Source of the DNA: Acidobacteriaceae bacterium
GTDB taxonomy: Bacteria; Acidobacteriota; Terriglobia; Terriglobales; Acidobacteriaceae
DNA length: 10,423 bases
Direction of reading: 5' to 3'
Assembly (NCBI GenBank): GCA_030040175.1
Contig: JASHUF010000519.1
Location: 1 to 10,423 of the forward strand
A program made the translations under genes and the position numbers. Shown one piece after another: positions 1-7,900 of this stretch. The notes beneath the pieces are model-generated. The model ran no database searches. It saw only the letters and a list, made by a program, of their open reading frames with translations, and had not been told where the DNA came from. Numbering within the stretch: position 1 is the stretch's first letter; the number at the start of each line of letters is the position of its first letter.

Positions 1-1059
1 GCGCTCCTCCATGTCCCCGGCGCCGGCCTCACCAACTACGAGGAGATGAATCATCAGGACAAGACCGACCGCTTCAAGGGCGGCGGCCTCGAGAACCTGG
101 GCGCTGGTCCCATGAACAGCGCCTCCCAGGGCAAGGAGTTCGACCGCATCGAGCTCGCGGCCAAGCTGTTCGCGCCTCCGCCGGTCCAGTTCAAAGACCT
201 CGAGAATGACCTCGACGCCTTCTCCACCCACAAGCTCCTCACCGGCCCGGTCTTTCCTTTCGATGTGCGCACCGATTTCGTCAAGGTCACCGACAATACC
301 GATCTGGTTCCCATCACCCTGCAGATCAGGAACCGCGATATCACCTTCGTGACCAAGGATGGCGTCTCCAAGGGCCAGGTCAACATCCTGGGCAAGGTGA
401 CCACGATCATGCACAAAACCGTGCAGACCTTCGAAGAGACAGTCGAAATCGACCAGCCCTCGGAGCTTCTCGAAAAGACCCTCGACCGCCGGTCCGTCTA
501 CTGGAAGTCGCTTCCTCTGCAGCCCGGTCTCTACCGTCTCGATATCGCCATCAAGGACGTAAACAACCCCGACCACATCGGTCTCTACGGCCGCGCTCTG
601 AATGTGCCCTTCTTTGACGACGAGAAGCTCGGCACCTCCTCCCTGATCCTGGCCGACGAGATGCACCCCGTCTCCTCCCATGACATCGGGGAGGGCGACT
701 ACGTCATCGGCAATACCTTTATCCGCCCCCGGGTCAGTGCCACCCCGGCCGCGCCCGTGAGCTTCAAGCGGGACCAGGACCTCAACTTCTGGATGCAGGT
801 TTATAACCTGGGCATTAACGACGCGACCAAAAGCAATTCCGCCACGGTCACCTACGAGATTACCGATGCAACGGGGGCCGTGCTATTGCAGAAGCAACTT
901 GAATCAAAGGACTTAGGGGAACACAGCGACGAGTTGACCGTGGCTAAATCGGTGCCCATCGCCGGGCTGGAACCGGGTAAGTACCAGGTGACGGTGAAAA
1001 TAAATGAGGCAATTTCGAAACAAGAGATTGCGCAATCGGCGCCTTTTGTCGTGGAATAG
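1..1059 (+). CDS. GWxTD-family protein, C-terminal part (5' end outside window)
   Basis: The frame is open from base 1 (reading A-L-L-H-V-P-G-A-G-L-T) to the TAG at 1057-1059, so the gene starts upstream. The ATG at 46 is internal, because the residues before it continue the family pattern. About 352 residues are visible. Several stretches match what I know of acidobacterial GWxTD-domain proteins: the VPGAGLT-YEEM-KTDRF segment, FDRIELAAKLFAPPPVQFKDLE, a beta-rich region with SVYWKSLPLQPGLYRLDI, then SSLILADEMHPV, GDYVIGNTFIRPR, and a closing beta-sandwich with LEPGKYQVTVKI. The GWxTD motif itself would lie upstream and cannot be seen. The family's function is unknown; members are usually exported. 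The visible part looks like two or three successive beta-sandwich domains, with no membrane segment. The next gene starts 106 bp downstream on the same strand, so co-transcription is possible. The last ~80 codons use clearly more A/T-ending codons than the rest. The family call rests on remembered sequence character, not a search. Confidence 0.78.
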   Translation, partial: ALLHVPGAGLTNYEEMNHQDKTDRFKGGGLENLGAGPMNSASQGKEFDRIELAAKLFAPPPVQFKDLENDLDAFSTHKLLTGPVFPFDVRTDFVKVTDNTDLVPITLQIRNRDITFVTKDGVSKGQVNILGKVTTIMHKTVQTFEETVEIDQPSELLEKTLDRRSVYWKSLPLQPGLYRLDIAIKDVNNPDHIGLYGRALNVPFFDDEKLGTSSLILADEMHPVSSHDIGEGDYVIGNTFIRPRVSATPAAPVSFKRDQDLNFWMQVYNLGINDATKSNSATVTYEITDATGAVLLQKQLESKDLGEHSDELTVAKSVPIAGLEPGKYQVTVKINEAISKQEIAQSAPFVVE

Positions 1060-1165
1060 AGGTGATCCTGCGAGGCTTGGATCCGGACCGCAGATCTGGA
1101 CAGTGCGCGGGGTGGGATTTTTCGGGGAATCTGCCAGGGGGACGCGGCGGGTCACTAATCTGTTG

Positions 1166-2848
1166 ATGAAGCGTAGTGCCTATCTCGCGGGTTTCGCCGT
1201 GCTCATCGCTTTGGGAGCTGTTCCGGTATGCCGGGCGGCCTCCGCGTCGGTGGCCGGATATGTGCGCGACTCGGCCGGCGTGCCTCAGATCGGCGTCGAA
1301 GTCCAGCTTCTGCGTCCCGACCTCAGCGTCATTTCCAGCGTCTACACCGACGGCTACGGCCGCTTCGTCATCTCCTCCCTGTTTCCCGGCCGCTACGCTC
1401 TCAAGGCCATGGGACCGTCTTTCCTGCCTGCGTTGCGCGAGAATGTCCGCGTCCGCCGCGCCACCGTCGTCAACCTCACCCTCAATACGCTTTACGAGGT
1501 CATGCAGTGGCTTCCGGCCGCGCCGCGCGCCGGCAGCAACCAGAAAGACGACTGGGCCTGGACTCTGCGCTCTGCGGCCAATCGCCCGTTGCTGCGCTGG
1601 CTTGAAGATGGCCCGCTGGTTGTCGTCACCGACGGCCCCTCGGCGACGCCCAAACTCAAGGCCCGTCTGATGGCCACCGGCCAGGCCGGAACCTTCGGCG
1701 AGAGCGGCGAGCGTTATACCGCCGCCGTGGAGGACACGCCCTCGGACAGCCGTGAGTTGCTGGCGCGCGTCGATTTTGCTCCGGACTCGGATGCCGGAAT
1801 GGAGTCGATGCTCGGTTTCCGCCAGGATCTGGGCTTTGCCGGCTCGGTTCAGTCCGTCGCCGCAATAGCCATTCATCCTGAAGACGCGGACGGCTCCGGC
1901 GATCAGGGGCTGGACGAGGCTGCCATCCGTTCTGAAGAAACCATGCGCCTGGGCGAAGCCATCGAAGCCGAAGCCGGCGCCACGGAAGTGCTTGCCCGTC
2001 TCGCCGGCCCGTCGCCGGATACTCTTGCCGGCGGCCTGCCCTTCGCCACCATCGCATGGCACGGCGGCAACTCCCAGGTGCATTACCGTGTCGCCACCAT
2101 GGTTCCCAATCCAAACGCCAACGACGAAACCGATGCCGCGGCCACGCTGCCCCAACTCTCTGAGCGCGGCGGCGAACTGGTGATCGAGCGTGGTCTGCAC
2201 CAGGAGATCGGCTGGGAGCGTAGCTCTGACGGCTTGGGAATGGCGGTTCTCGTGTATTCCGACAACCTCGAGAATCCCGTCCTTGAAGCTATGGGCCGCT
2301 TCGTCTCCCAGGATTCCGTTCCTGCGCTGCTTGACTCTTCGAGCGGCCTGCTTCGCGCGGCCGGCCCGGCATTCTCGGCCAAAGGCGTGGAGGCGTCCGT
2401 CGAGCACAGCCTTCCCTGCCAGGCCCGCGTCCGCCTCAGCTACCTCGACGGCGCCGCTTTGGTGATGCCACCCTTGCCCGGCCCCTCCGGATTCACCCAG
2501 ATTTTCGCGGCAGCCCATCCCCGGCGCACGGAGGCTTATTCTATTTCGCTCTCCGGCACCTTAGACGGCACGCACACTCGCTGGCGCGCCAGCTATCGAT
2601 GGCAGGCTGACGACACCGTGACTGCCGTTGCCCCCTTCGAGCTCGAAGCCGCCGAGCCCTATCTCAGCCTCCACTTCCGCCAACCCATTCACATTGCCCG
2701 CGATGGCTCCGGCGGCGTGGAGGCTTTCCTCGACGTCCGCAACCTGCTCGCCGAGGGCTACCGTCCTTACATCCTCAGCGACGGCTCGCTTCTTATCTTT
2801 GCCCAGAGCCAGCGCGCCCTCCGCGGCGGGCTTGCCTTCACCTTCTAG
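1166..2848 (+). CDS. Exported carboxypeptidase-regulatory-like domain protein with outer-membrane-like C-terminus
   Basis: This is a 560-residue protein counted from ATG 1166. The frame is open further upstream to 1004, overlapping the preceding gene. I chose 1166 because it opens directly onto a typical signal peptide: M-K-R, a hydrophobic run at residues 5-20, and a likely cut near V-C-R-A at residue 24. No good Shine-Dalgarno precedes it (AGGGGG at 1136-1141 is too far), so the start is not certain. Residues ~27-106 form a carboxypeptidase-regulatory-like beta-sandwich: V-A-G-Y-V-R-D, then G-V-E-V-Q-L-L, T-D-G-Y-G-R-F and F-P-G-R-Y. Such domains often head TonB-dependent receptors and other surface proteins. 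The rest is beta-rich with no soluble-enzyme motif, and the end (R-G-G-L-A-F-T-F, terminal Phe) resembles the last strand of an outer-membrane barrel. At 560 residues it is much shorter than the usual carboxypeptidase-regulatory TonB receptors, and I see no plug domain or TonB box. It could be a reduced barrel protein or a periplasmic partner of the GWxTD-family protein. Confidence 0.82.
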   Translation: MKRSAYLAGFAVLIALGAVPVCRAASASVAGYVRDSAGVPQIGVEVQLLRPDLSVISSVYTDGYGRFVISSLFPGRYALKAMGPSFLPALRENVRVRRATVVNLTLNTLYEVMQWLPAAPRAGSNQKDDWAWTLRSAANRPLLRWLEDGPLVVVTDGPSATPKLKARLMATGQAGTFGESGERYTAAVEDTPSDSRELLARVDFAPDSDAGMESMLGFRQDLGFAGSVQSVAAIAIHPEDADGSGDQGLDEAAIRSEETMRLGEAIEAEAGATEVLARLAGPSPDTLAGGLPFATIAWHGGNSQVHYRVATMVPNPNANDETDAAATLPQLSERGGELVIERGLHQEIGWERSSDGLGMAVLVYSDNLENPVLEAMGRFVSQDSVPALLDSSSGLLRAAGPAFSAKGVEASVEHSLPCQARVRLSYLDGAALVMPPLPGPSGFTQIFAAAHPRRTEAYSISLSGTLDGTHTRWRASYRWQADDTVTAVAPFELEAAEPYLSLHFRQPIHIARDGSGGVEAFLDVRNLLAEGYRPYILSDGSLLIFAQSQRALRGGLAFTF

Positions 2849-2865
2849 CCAACCAAAGTGCACGC

Positions 2866-2975
2866 TGTCATCTTGAGCGAAGTCCCGCTTGCGCGGGACG
2901 CCGCCAAAGCCTGCCCTGAGCGGCGATCGGCTGCGCGGGCGGACGATCAGAGTCGAACGGGGTCCTGCGATCGCC
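2866..2975. repeat. Degenerate REP-like intergenic repeat with hairpins
   Basis: The segment opens with TGTCATCTTGAGCGAAG (2866-2882). This resembles the head of a dispersed intergenic repeat common in acidobacterial and other genomes (TGTCATCCTGAGCGAAG-type). It is followed by a perfect hairpin, GTCCCGC (2882-2888) and GCGGGAC (2893-2899) around a 4-base TTGC loop. A second head-like piece, CCTGAGCGG (2914-2922), precedes a tail-like piece, AGTCGAACGGGGTCCTGCG (2951-2969), as if two copies were partly fused or decayed. Only one locus is in view, so dispersal cannot be shown from this window, and the family assignment is from memory. It fills the gap between the exported-protein gene and the isomerase operon and may act as a transcription or mRNA-end boundary. 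Confidence 0.55.
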
Positions 2976-2980
2976 TTTTT
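2922..2980 (+). terminator. Possible terminator: 8-bp stem followed by T5
   Basis: GGCGATCG (2922-2929) pairs perfectly with CGATCGCC (2968-2975), and TTTTT follows at once (2976-2980). The enclosed 38 bases are long for a terminator loop but include a nested pair, GGAC (2941-2944) with GTCC (2962-2965), that could shorten it. The site lies ~75-130 nt past the stop of the upstream gene and just before the candidate promoter of the next one, where a terminator would be expected. It overlaps the REP-like repeat, so the pairing may belong to that element instead. Confidence 0.35.
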
Positions 2981-2996
2981 GTCACCTTGCCGGGGC

Positions 2997-3025
2997 TTCG
3001 CATCAGCGGCCCAACCACGTATCAT
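2997..3025 (+). promoter_or_regulatory. Candidate sigma70-type promoter for the isomerase-SDR-GH106 operon
   Basis: TATCAT at 3020-3025 matches the -10 consensus in five of six bases. TTCGCA at 2997-3002 matches the -35 consensus in four of six, and the spacer is exactly 17 bases. Transcription would begin about 3032, leaving a leader of only ~20 nt before ATG 3052. That fits the lack of a clear Shine-Dalgarno ahead of this ATG. The local AT-richness contrasts with the flanks. No operator-like palindrome overlapping the -10 was found. This is a pattern match only. Confidence 0.38.
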
Positions 3026-3051
3026 TTCTCTTTGCAGTCCAAACGCCATCC

Positions 3052-3933
3052 ATGAACTCGCCGCAATTCAGCCGCCGCGCAGTGCTCAAATCCTCGCTGG
3101 CCGCAGCCGCACTCACGCCTCTCGCCCCTTTGGCCGGCGCAGAGAGCGGCCCGCCCGTGCGCAAGAACCGAATCCATCAATCCGTCTGCCGCTGGTGCTA
3201 TCAGGAAATCCCCCTTGAGCAGCTCTGCGCCGCCGCGGCAGAGATCGGCCTCAAAGGCATCGATCTCCTCAATCCTGACGAATATGAAATCCCCCGCCGC
3301 TACGGACTCATCTGCACCATGGCCTACGCCGGGGGCGGCACCATTCCCGACGCGCTCAACCGCACCGAGAATCACGCCGCCATTGAAGCCGGTTTTCGCG
3401 CCAACATTCCGCTCGCCGCCCGGGCCAGCATTCCCAACGTCATCACCTTCTCCGGCAACCGCCGCGGCATGAGCGACGACGAAGGCGCGCGCAACGCCAT
3501 CGCCGGCCTCAACCGGGTGAAGAAAATTGCCGAAGACAACGGCGTCACCATCTGCATGGAGCTGCTTAACAGCAAGGTGAATCACCCCGACTACATGGCC
3601 GATCACACCGCCTGGGGCGTGCGCGTGGTCGAGGCCGTCAACTCGCCGCATGTCAAATTGCTCTACGACATCTACCACATGCAGATCATGGAGGGCGATC
3701 TGATCGCGACCATCCTCGCCAACCTCGCCCCCAACGCCGCCTGGATCGGCCACTTCCACACCGGCGGTGTTCCCGGCCGCCATGAGCTGGACGATACGCA
3801 AGAGGTACAATGGGACGGCGTCATGCGTGCCATTGCGAACACGGGCTTCGAGGGCTATGTCGCGCATGAGTTCATCCCCACGCACGATCCCATCTCGAGC
3901 CTTCGCGCCGCGGTTGATCTTTGCGATGTTTAA
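3052..3933 (+). CDS. Tat-exported hydroxypyruvate-isomerase-like TIM-barrel protein
   Basis: This 293-residue protein belongs to the Hyi / sugar-phosphate isomerase-epimerase (xylose-isomerase-like TIM barrel) family. The N-terminus carries a twin-arginine signal: S7-R-R-A-V-L-K13, an Ala/Leu-rich segment at 14-27, and a cut near A-G-A at 28-30. Mature-part motifs match Hyi: G-N-R-R-G-M (135-140), M-E-L-L-N-S-K-V-N-H (169-178), Y-D-I-Y-H-M-Q-I-M-E-G (205-215), G-H-F-H-T-G-G-V-P-G-R (233-243) and H-E-F (272-274). Likely metal and acid-base residues are E170, D206, H209, H236 and E273; Q211 is also conserved. Cytosolic Hyi interconverts hydroxypyruvate and tartronate semialdehyde, but this homologue is apparently periplasmic, so its true substrate is more likely a free sugar or sugar acid. 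It heads a tight gene block with an SDR and an alpha-L-rhamnosidase-like enzyme, which points to sugar catabolism. The start has no visible Shine-Dalgarno but gives exactly the Tat signal. Confidence 0.88.
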   Translation: MNSPQFSRRAVLKSSLAAAALTPLAPLAGAESGPPVRKNRIHQSVCRWCYQEIPLEQLCAAAAEIGLKGIDLLNPDEYEIPRRYGLICTMAYAGGGTIPDALNRTENHAAIEAGFRANIPLAARASIPNVITFSGNRRGMSDDEGARNAIAGLNRVKKIAEDNGVTICMELLNSKVNHPDYMADHTAWGVRVVEAVNSPHVKLLYDIYHMQIMEGDLIATILANLAPNAAWIGHFHTGGVPGRHELDDTQEVQWDGVMRAIANTGFEGYVAHEFIPTHDPISSLRAAVDLCDV

Positions 3934-4099
3934 CCTTTGCTATCCGCGGACCATCGATCTCGGCGCCGGCGGCAACATCGTTGTCGGCCCGCTGATCGCC
4001 GCCATCGCCGCGCTCAAAGACGGCCCGCGCTGGTTTGCGCGCCTGCACGCGCGCGAGCCCAACCTGATGAAGATAATCCTTACCCTGAGGCTGCAATGA
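3926..4099 (+). pseudogene. 57-codon coding-like frame, possible gene remnant or small ORF
   Basis: A frame from ATG 3926 runs 57 codons to TGA 4097-4099. It overlaps the end of the isomerase gene by 8 nt and the start of the SDR gene by 4 nt (ATGA). By hand count about 46 of 55 codons from 3932 end in G or C, as expected of a real gene in this genome and unusual for a spacer. The peptide reads D-L-G-A-G-G-N-I-V-V-G-P-L-I-A-A-I-A-A-L-K-D-G, then P-R-W-F-A-R-L-H-A-R-E-P-N-L-M. It looks like the C-terminal part of a folded protein, not a random translation. I do not recognise the family. No Shine-Dalgarno precedes ATG 3926. It may be the tail of a gene whose 5' part was lost when the isomerase gene became adjacent, or a genuine small translationally coupled ORF. 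Without an ORF here, the isomerase-SDR gap would be 162 bp. Confidence 0.45.
4087..4090 (+). promoter_or_regulatory. Shine-Dalgarno GAGG fixing the SDR start
   Basis: GAGG ends five bases before ATG 4096. It decides the start of the SDR gene, since the frame is open upstream to 3937 but translates there into an arginine-rich, non-family sequence. The same ATG forms an ATGA overlap with the stop of the 57-codon frame, which would allow translational coupling. Confidence 0.6.
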
Positions 4100-4902
4100 G
4101 CCGTCCCACCCCCGTCGCACTCTTCGATCTCACCGGCCAGGTCGCTGTCGTTACCGGCGCCAGCCGCGGCCTTGGCCAGTACTTTGCGCGCGCTCTCGCT
4201 CGAGCCGGCGCCGACCTCGTCCTCACCAGCCGCAATCGCGCAACCCTGGCTCCTTTCGCTGCCGAAATGGAAAACCTCGGCCGCCGCACGCTCTCGCTCG
4301 AGCTCGATGTCCTCTCCCTGGAAAGCATCGAGAAGATGGCCGCCGACGCCGAAGCCGCATTCGGCGCGATCCACATCCTTGTCAACAACGCCGGAATGAA
4401 CATCCGCAAGCCGGCTCTCGACGTGACCTGGTCCGACTGGAACCAGATTCTCGACACCAATCTCCGGGGCACGTTCTTCGTCGCCCAGGCCGTCGCCCGC
4501 CGCATGGTCGCCCACGGCTACGGCCGCATCGTCAACATCGGTTCCGTCACCAGCGTCTTCGGCTACGCCGGCCTCGCGCCTTATGGCGCCAGCCGCGGCG
4601 GCGTGCGCCAGTTGACCATGAGCCTCGCCGACGACTGGGGCAAGCATGGCGTCACCGTGAATTGCCTCGCGCCGGGCTGGTTTCGCACCGAGCAGAACAA
4701 GGTTCTCTACGAAGACTCCGCGTGGGTCGAGTATCTGGTCGATCGCATTCCCGTGAAGCGTCCCGGCGAGCCGCACGATCTCGACGGCGCCATCGTCTTT
4801 CTCGCATCGGAAGCAAGCCGCTACATCACCGGGCAGACCCTGCTTGTCGATGGCGGCATCTCCACCGGCTCCACGCGCGCCACCGTGGCGCCAAAGAAAT
4901 AG
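4096..4902 (+). CDS. Short-chain dehydrogenase/reductase (SDR), gluconate-5-dehydrogenase-like
   Basis: This 268-residue protein is a classical SDR of normal length: an NAD(P)-dependent oxidoreductase with a Rossmann fold, without a signal peptide and so cytoplasmic. The cofactor glycine motif is T-G-A-S-R-G-L-G (20-27). Arg46 after the second strand suggests NADP preference, and D71 is the acidic residue after strand 3. N-N-A-G is at 97-100, the active-site Asn is N122, Ser is S150 and Tyr is Y163. The motif reads Y-G-A-S-R, so Arg167 stands where classical SDRs have the catalytic Lys. P-G (193-194) and the C-terminal I-T-G-Q-T-L-L-V-D-G-G-I (244-255) are typical. The overall character resembles gluconate 5-dehydrogenase / 3-oxoacyl-reductase-type SDRs of sugar catabolism. 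In this operon the substrate may be a keto-sugar acid from rhamnose or a related sugar, but that is inference. The next gene starts 33 bp downstream. Confidence 0.9.
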   Translation: MSRPTPVALFDLTGQVAVVTGASRGLGQYFARALARAGADLVLTSRNRATLAPFAAEMENLGRRTLSLELDVLSLESIEKMAADAEAAFGAIHILVNNAGMNIRKPALDVTWSDWNQILDTNLRGTFFVAQAVARRMVAHGYGRIVNIGSVTSVFGYAGLAPYGASRGGVRQLTMSLADDWGKHGVTVNCLAPGWFRTEQNKVLYEDSAWVEYLVDRIPVKRPGEPHDLDGAIVFLASEASRYITGQTLLVDGGISTGSTRATVAPKK

Positions 4903-4935
4903 TGCTTTCGGAAAATTGAATAGGGACAGGTCGCA

Positions 4936-7900
4936 ATGATTCCGCGCCGCTCGCTCTTCATCGCCCTCCTTGGTTCTGCGGCTTTCGCCGCGACCTTGCC
5001 CGCTCAATCGCCCGCCGCTCCCGCAGCCAATATCGACACCCTCTACCAGGGCTTCCTCGATCCGCCAAACAGCGCCCGCCCGCGCGTGTGGTGGCACTGG
5101 ATGAACGGCAACATCTCCGAGGAGGGCATCAAGCTCGATCTCGACTGGATGCATCGTGTGGGACTCGGCGGCGTCACCATCTTTGAAGGCGCCATCAACA
5201 CGCCGCAGGTGGTTCCCCAGCGGCTCATTTACATGACGCCGGAGTGGAAACACGCCTTCAACTATGCTGTGGACACCGCGCGCAGCTATGGCATGGAAGT
5301 TGCCATCGCCAGCTCCCCGGGATGGAGCGAAACCGGAGGCCCGTGGGTTCCACCCGCGCAGGGTATGAAGAAGATGGTGTGGACAGCTACGCGCGTCGAA
5401 GGCGGCCGGCCTTTCACCGGCACGCTGCCGCACCCGCCCGAGGTGGATGGACCCTTTCAGGATTTCAGCGTTCCCGGCCGCCGCGGTCCGGACGGCAAAA
5501 TCACCGTGCCGCCGCAATTTTATGCTGACACTGCGGTGATCGCCTATCGCATACCCAAGGGCGATGAGCCGCAGTCCGCGCTGAATCCGCGCGTCACTTC
5601 GAGCGGCGGAACAGTCAACGTGCCCGCGCTTTCTGACGGCGACGTGAATACGGTTGCGCTCGACCTTCCTCACGCCGCGCCGGGCGCCGATTCGTGGATC
5701 GAATTCGACTACGGCCATCCGCAGTTGATCCAGGCCGTCACCCTCGCCTGCCCTGACGACCCGATCAGCGTCTTCGATCACGGGGGCGACGCCGTTCCTC
5801 CACGCCTCGAGGCCAGCGACGACGGCATGCAGTTCCGCAAAGTCGCGGACCTTCCCTTCAGCAGTCTCGTCCAGCGCACGGCGTCGTTTAACGCCGTCAC
5901 CGCCCGCTATTTCCGCATCGTTTATCCTCCGCAGCCCGCTGACATTCCTCTGCGCGACCACCGCATCACGGAGCTCGTGCTCTCGAGCGGCGCGCGCGTG
6001 AATGAATTCGAGAAACGCGCCGGCTACGCCAACGAACCCAACTTCTGGACCATCGGCGATCCCACCGTTCAGCCGGGATTCATCGTTTCGAAAAACGACG
6101 TGATCGATCTCACCGGAAGAATGAAGCCCGACGGCACGCTCGACTGGACGCCGCCCGCGGGCCAATGGATGATCCTGCGCATCGGCTACTCGCTCACCGG
6201 CCACGAAAACGGCCCCGCGCCGGCCGAGGCCACCGGCCTTGAAGTAGACAAGCTCAATCGCGACTCCGTGAAGGATTACGTCGACGGCTATCTGAAGATG
6301 TATGCGAACACCGTCGGTGCGGACAAGATCGGTCCCTCCGGCATCTCCTGGCTGCTCACTGACTCGATCGAAGTCGGTCCGCAAAACTGGACCGGCAATA
6401 TCCTGAGCGAATTTGAGCAGCGCCGCGGTTACGATCCGCGTCCCTGGCTGCCCGCGCTCACCGGCGTCGTCATCGGCAGCGTCGCGGATACGGAGCGCTT
6501 CCTCTGGGATTTCCGCCGCACCCTTGGCCAGTTGCTTGCTGAAAACCACTACGGCGAGATCGCCGACGAACTGCACCGTCACGGCATGAAGTACTACAGT
6601 GAGGCGCTCGAGTACCACCGTCCCTCCCTCGGCGACGACATGGAGATGCGCAGCCACGCCGACGTTCCCATGGGCGCCATGTGGACCTGGGCCGGCAGTC
6701 CCGGCCCCGACATCGATTACCTCGCCGATCTCCGCGGCGCGGCGTCGATCGCACACATCTACGGCCAGAATCTTGTCGGCGCGGAATCGATGACCTCCAC
6801 CGGTCCCGCGTGGTCCTTCTCGCCCAACACGCTCACGAAAGTTGCCGATCTCGAGTTCGCTCTCGGCGTCAATCGCTTCGAGATTCACGAGTCCACGCAT
6901 CAGCCTCTGCCGGATTCGCCGCCCGGGCTCACGCTGGGCCCCTTCGGCCTCTGGTTCAACCGCAACCAGACCTGGGCGGACGAAGCAAGGCCGTGGGTCA
7001 CTTACCTTGCGCGCTGCTCTTATTTGCTGCAGCAGGGCCGATTCGCTGCGGATGTCGCTTACTTCTACGGTGAAGAAGGTCCGCTTACAGCCGTCTTCGG
7101 CTGGAAAGCGATGGAAGACGCGCCCTCGGGCTACGCGTTCGACTTTGTGAACAGCGATGTGATCCTTCATCATATGTCGTTCGAGAACGGCCGCCTGGTA
7201 ACTCCCGGCGGTTCGAGTTATCGCATCCTCTATCTCGGCGGGCGCAGCCAGCGCATGACGCTTCCCGTGCTCGTCGAGCTCACAAAACTCGTTGAGCAGG
7301 GCGCTGTGCTCGTGGGCAACAAGCCCTCTGACTCACCCAGCCTCTCCGACAATGAGCAGCAGTTCCACGCCCTTGCTGATTTGCTTTGGGGGACGAGCGC
7401 CAACCCAGGTCCCTCGGTTCGCCTGGTGGGGAAGGGAAGAGTCTACTCCGACATGAGCGCCAACGACGTGCTCGCGGCCCTCCATGTTTCGCGCGATTTC
7501 GAGTATTCGAAGCCCGAGCCGGACACCGAACTGATGTTCGTGCACCGCATCCTCGCCGATCGCGACCTGTATTTCGTCGACAATCGCACGGAGCGTGAAG
7601 AGCGCGTGGCTGCGACCTTCCGCGTGGATGGAAGAGAGCCGGAATTGTGGGACGCGGCCACAGGCGCATTGCTTCCGGTCTCGTATCAGATCGCCGGCGG
7701 ACACACCACCGTCTCTCTTGATCTCGATCCCTGGGGATCGGTCTTCGTTGTCTTCCGCAAGCCGGCCGCCGCGCTTGCGCGCCAGGTGCCGGAGCTCGTC
7801 GAATCCGTCGTTCCGGACACACAAGACGAGCTGAACACGAATTGGATGGTCAGCTTCGAATCCGGTCGCGGCGCGCCGTCGAGCGCCGCCTTCGACCGGC

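Noticed and set aside
1064..1083. Hairpin GATCC/GGATC after the GWxTD-family stop codon
   Set aside because: It is only a 5-bp stem with a 10-base loop and no T tract, expected by chance in GC-rich DNA.
1004..1165. Longer N-terminus for the 560-residue exported protein
   Set aside because: It would overlap the GWxTD-family gene by 56 bp and put ~54 arginine-rich residues before an evident signal peptide. The start at 1166 explains the signal sequence.
944..2518. Minus-strand open frame of 524 codons opposite the exported carboxypeptidase-regulatory-like gene
   Set aside because: Same antisense artefact. The opposing + frame has a signal peptide and a domain match, and this translation is low-complexity Gly/Arg/Ala.
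2858..3049. Short open frames in the intergenic region before the isomerase gene
   Set aside because: They run through a REP-like repeat and a candidate promoter, differ between frames and show no protein-like character.
3022..3885. Minus-strand open frame of 287 codons opposite the isomerase gene
   Set aside because: The + frame carries all Hyi-family motifs, and the antisense translation mirrors those codons with no recognisable domain.
3937..4095. Longer N-terminus for the SDR
   Set aside because: The upstream translation is Arg/His-rich and unlike an SDR, while ATG 4096 has a well-spaced GAGG and leads directly into the expected first strand.
3940..7173. Minus-strand open frame of 1077 codons opposite the SDR and GH106 genes
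   Set aside because: It lies fully antisense to two well-supported genes whose high G/C third positions suppress antisense stops. Its translation is rich in Gly/Arg/Val/His/Asp, with no fold motif, signal peptide or start signal.
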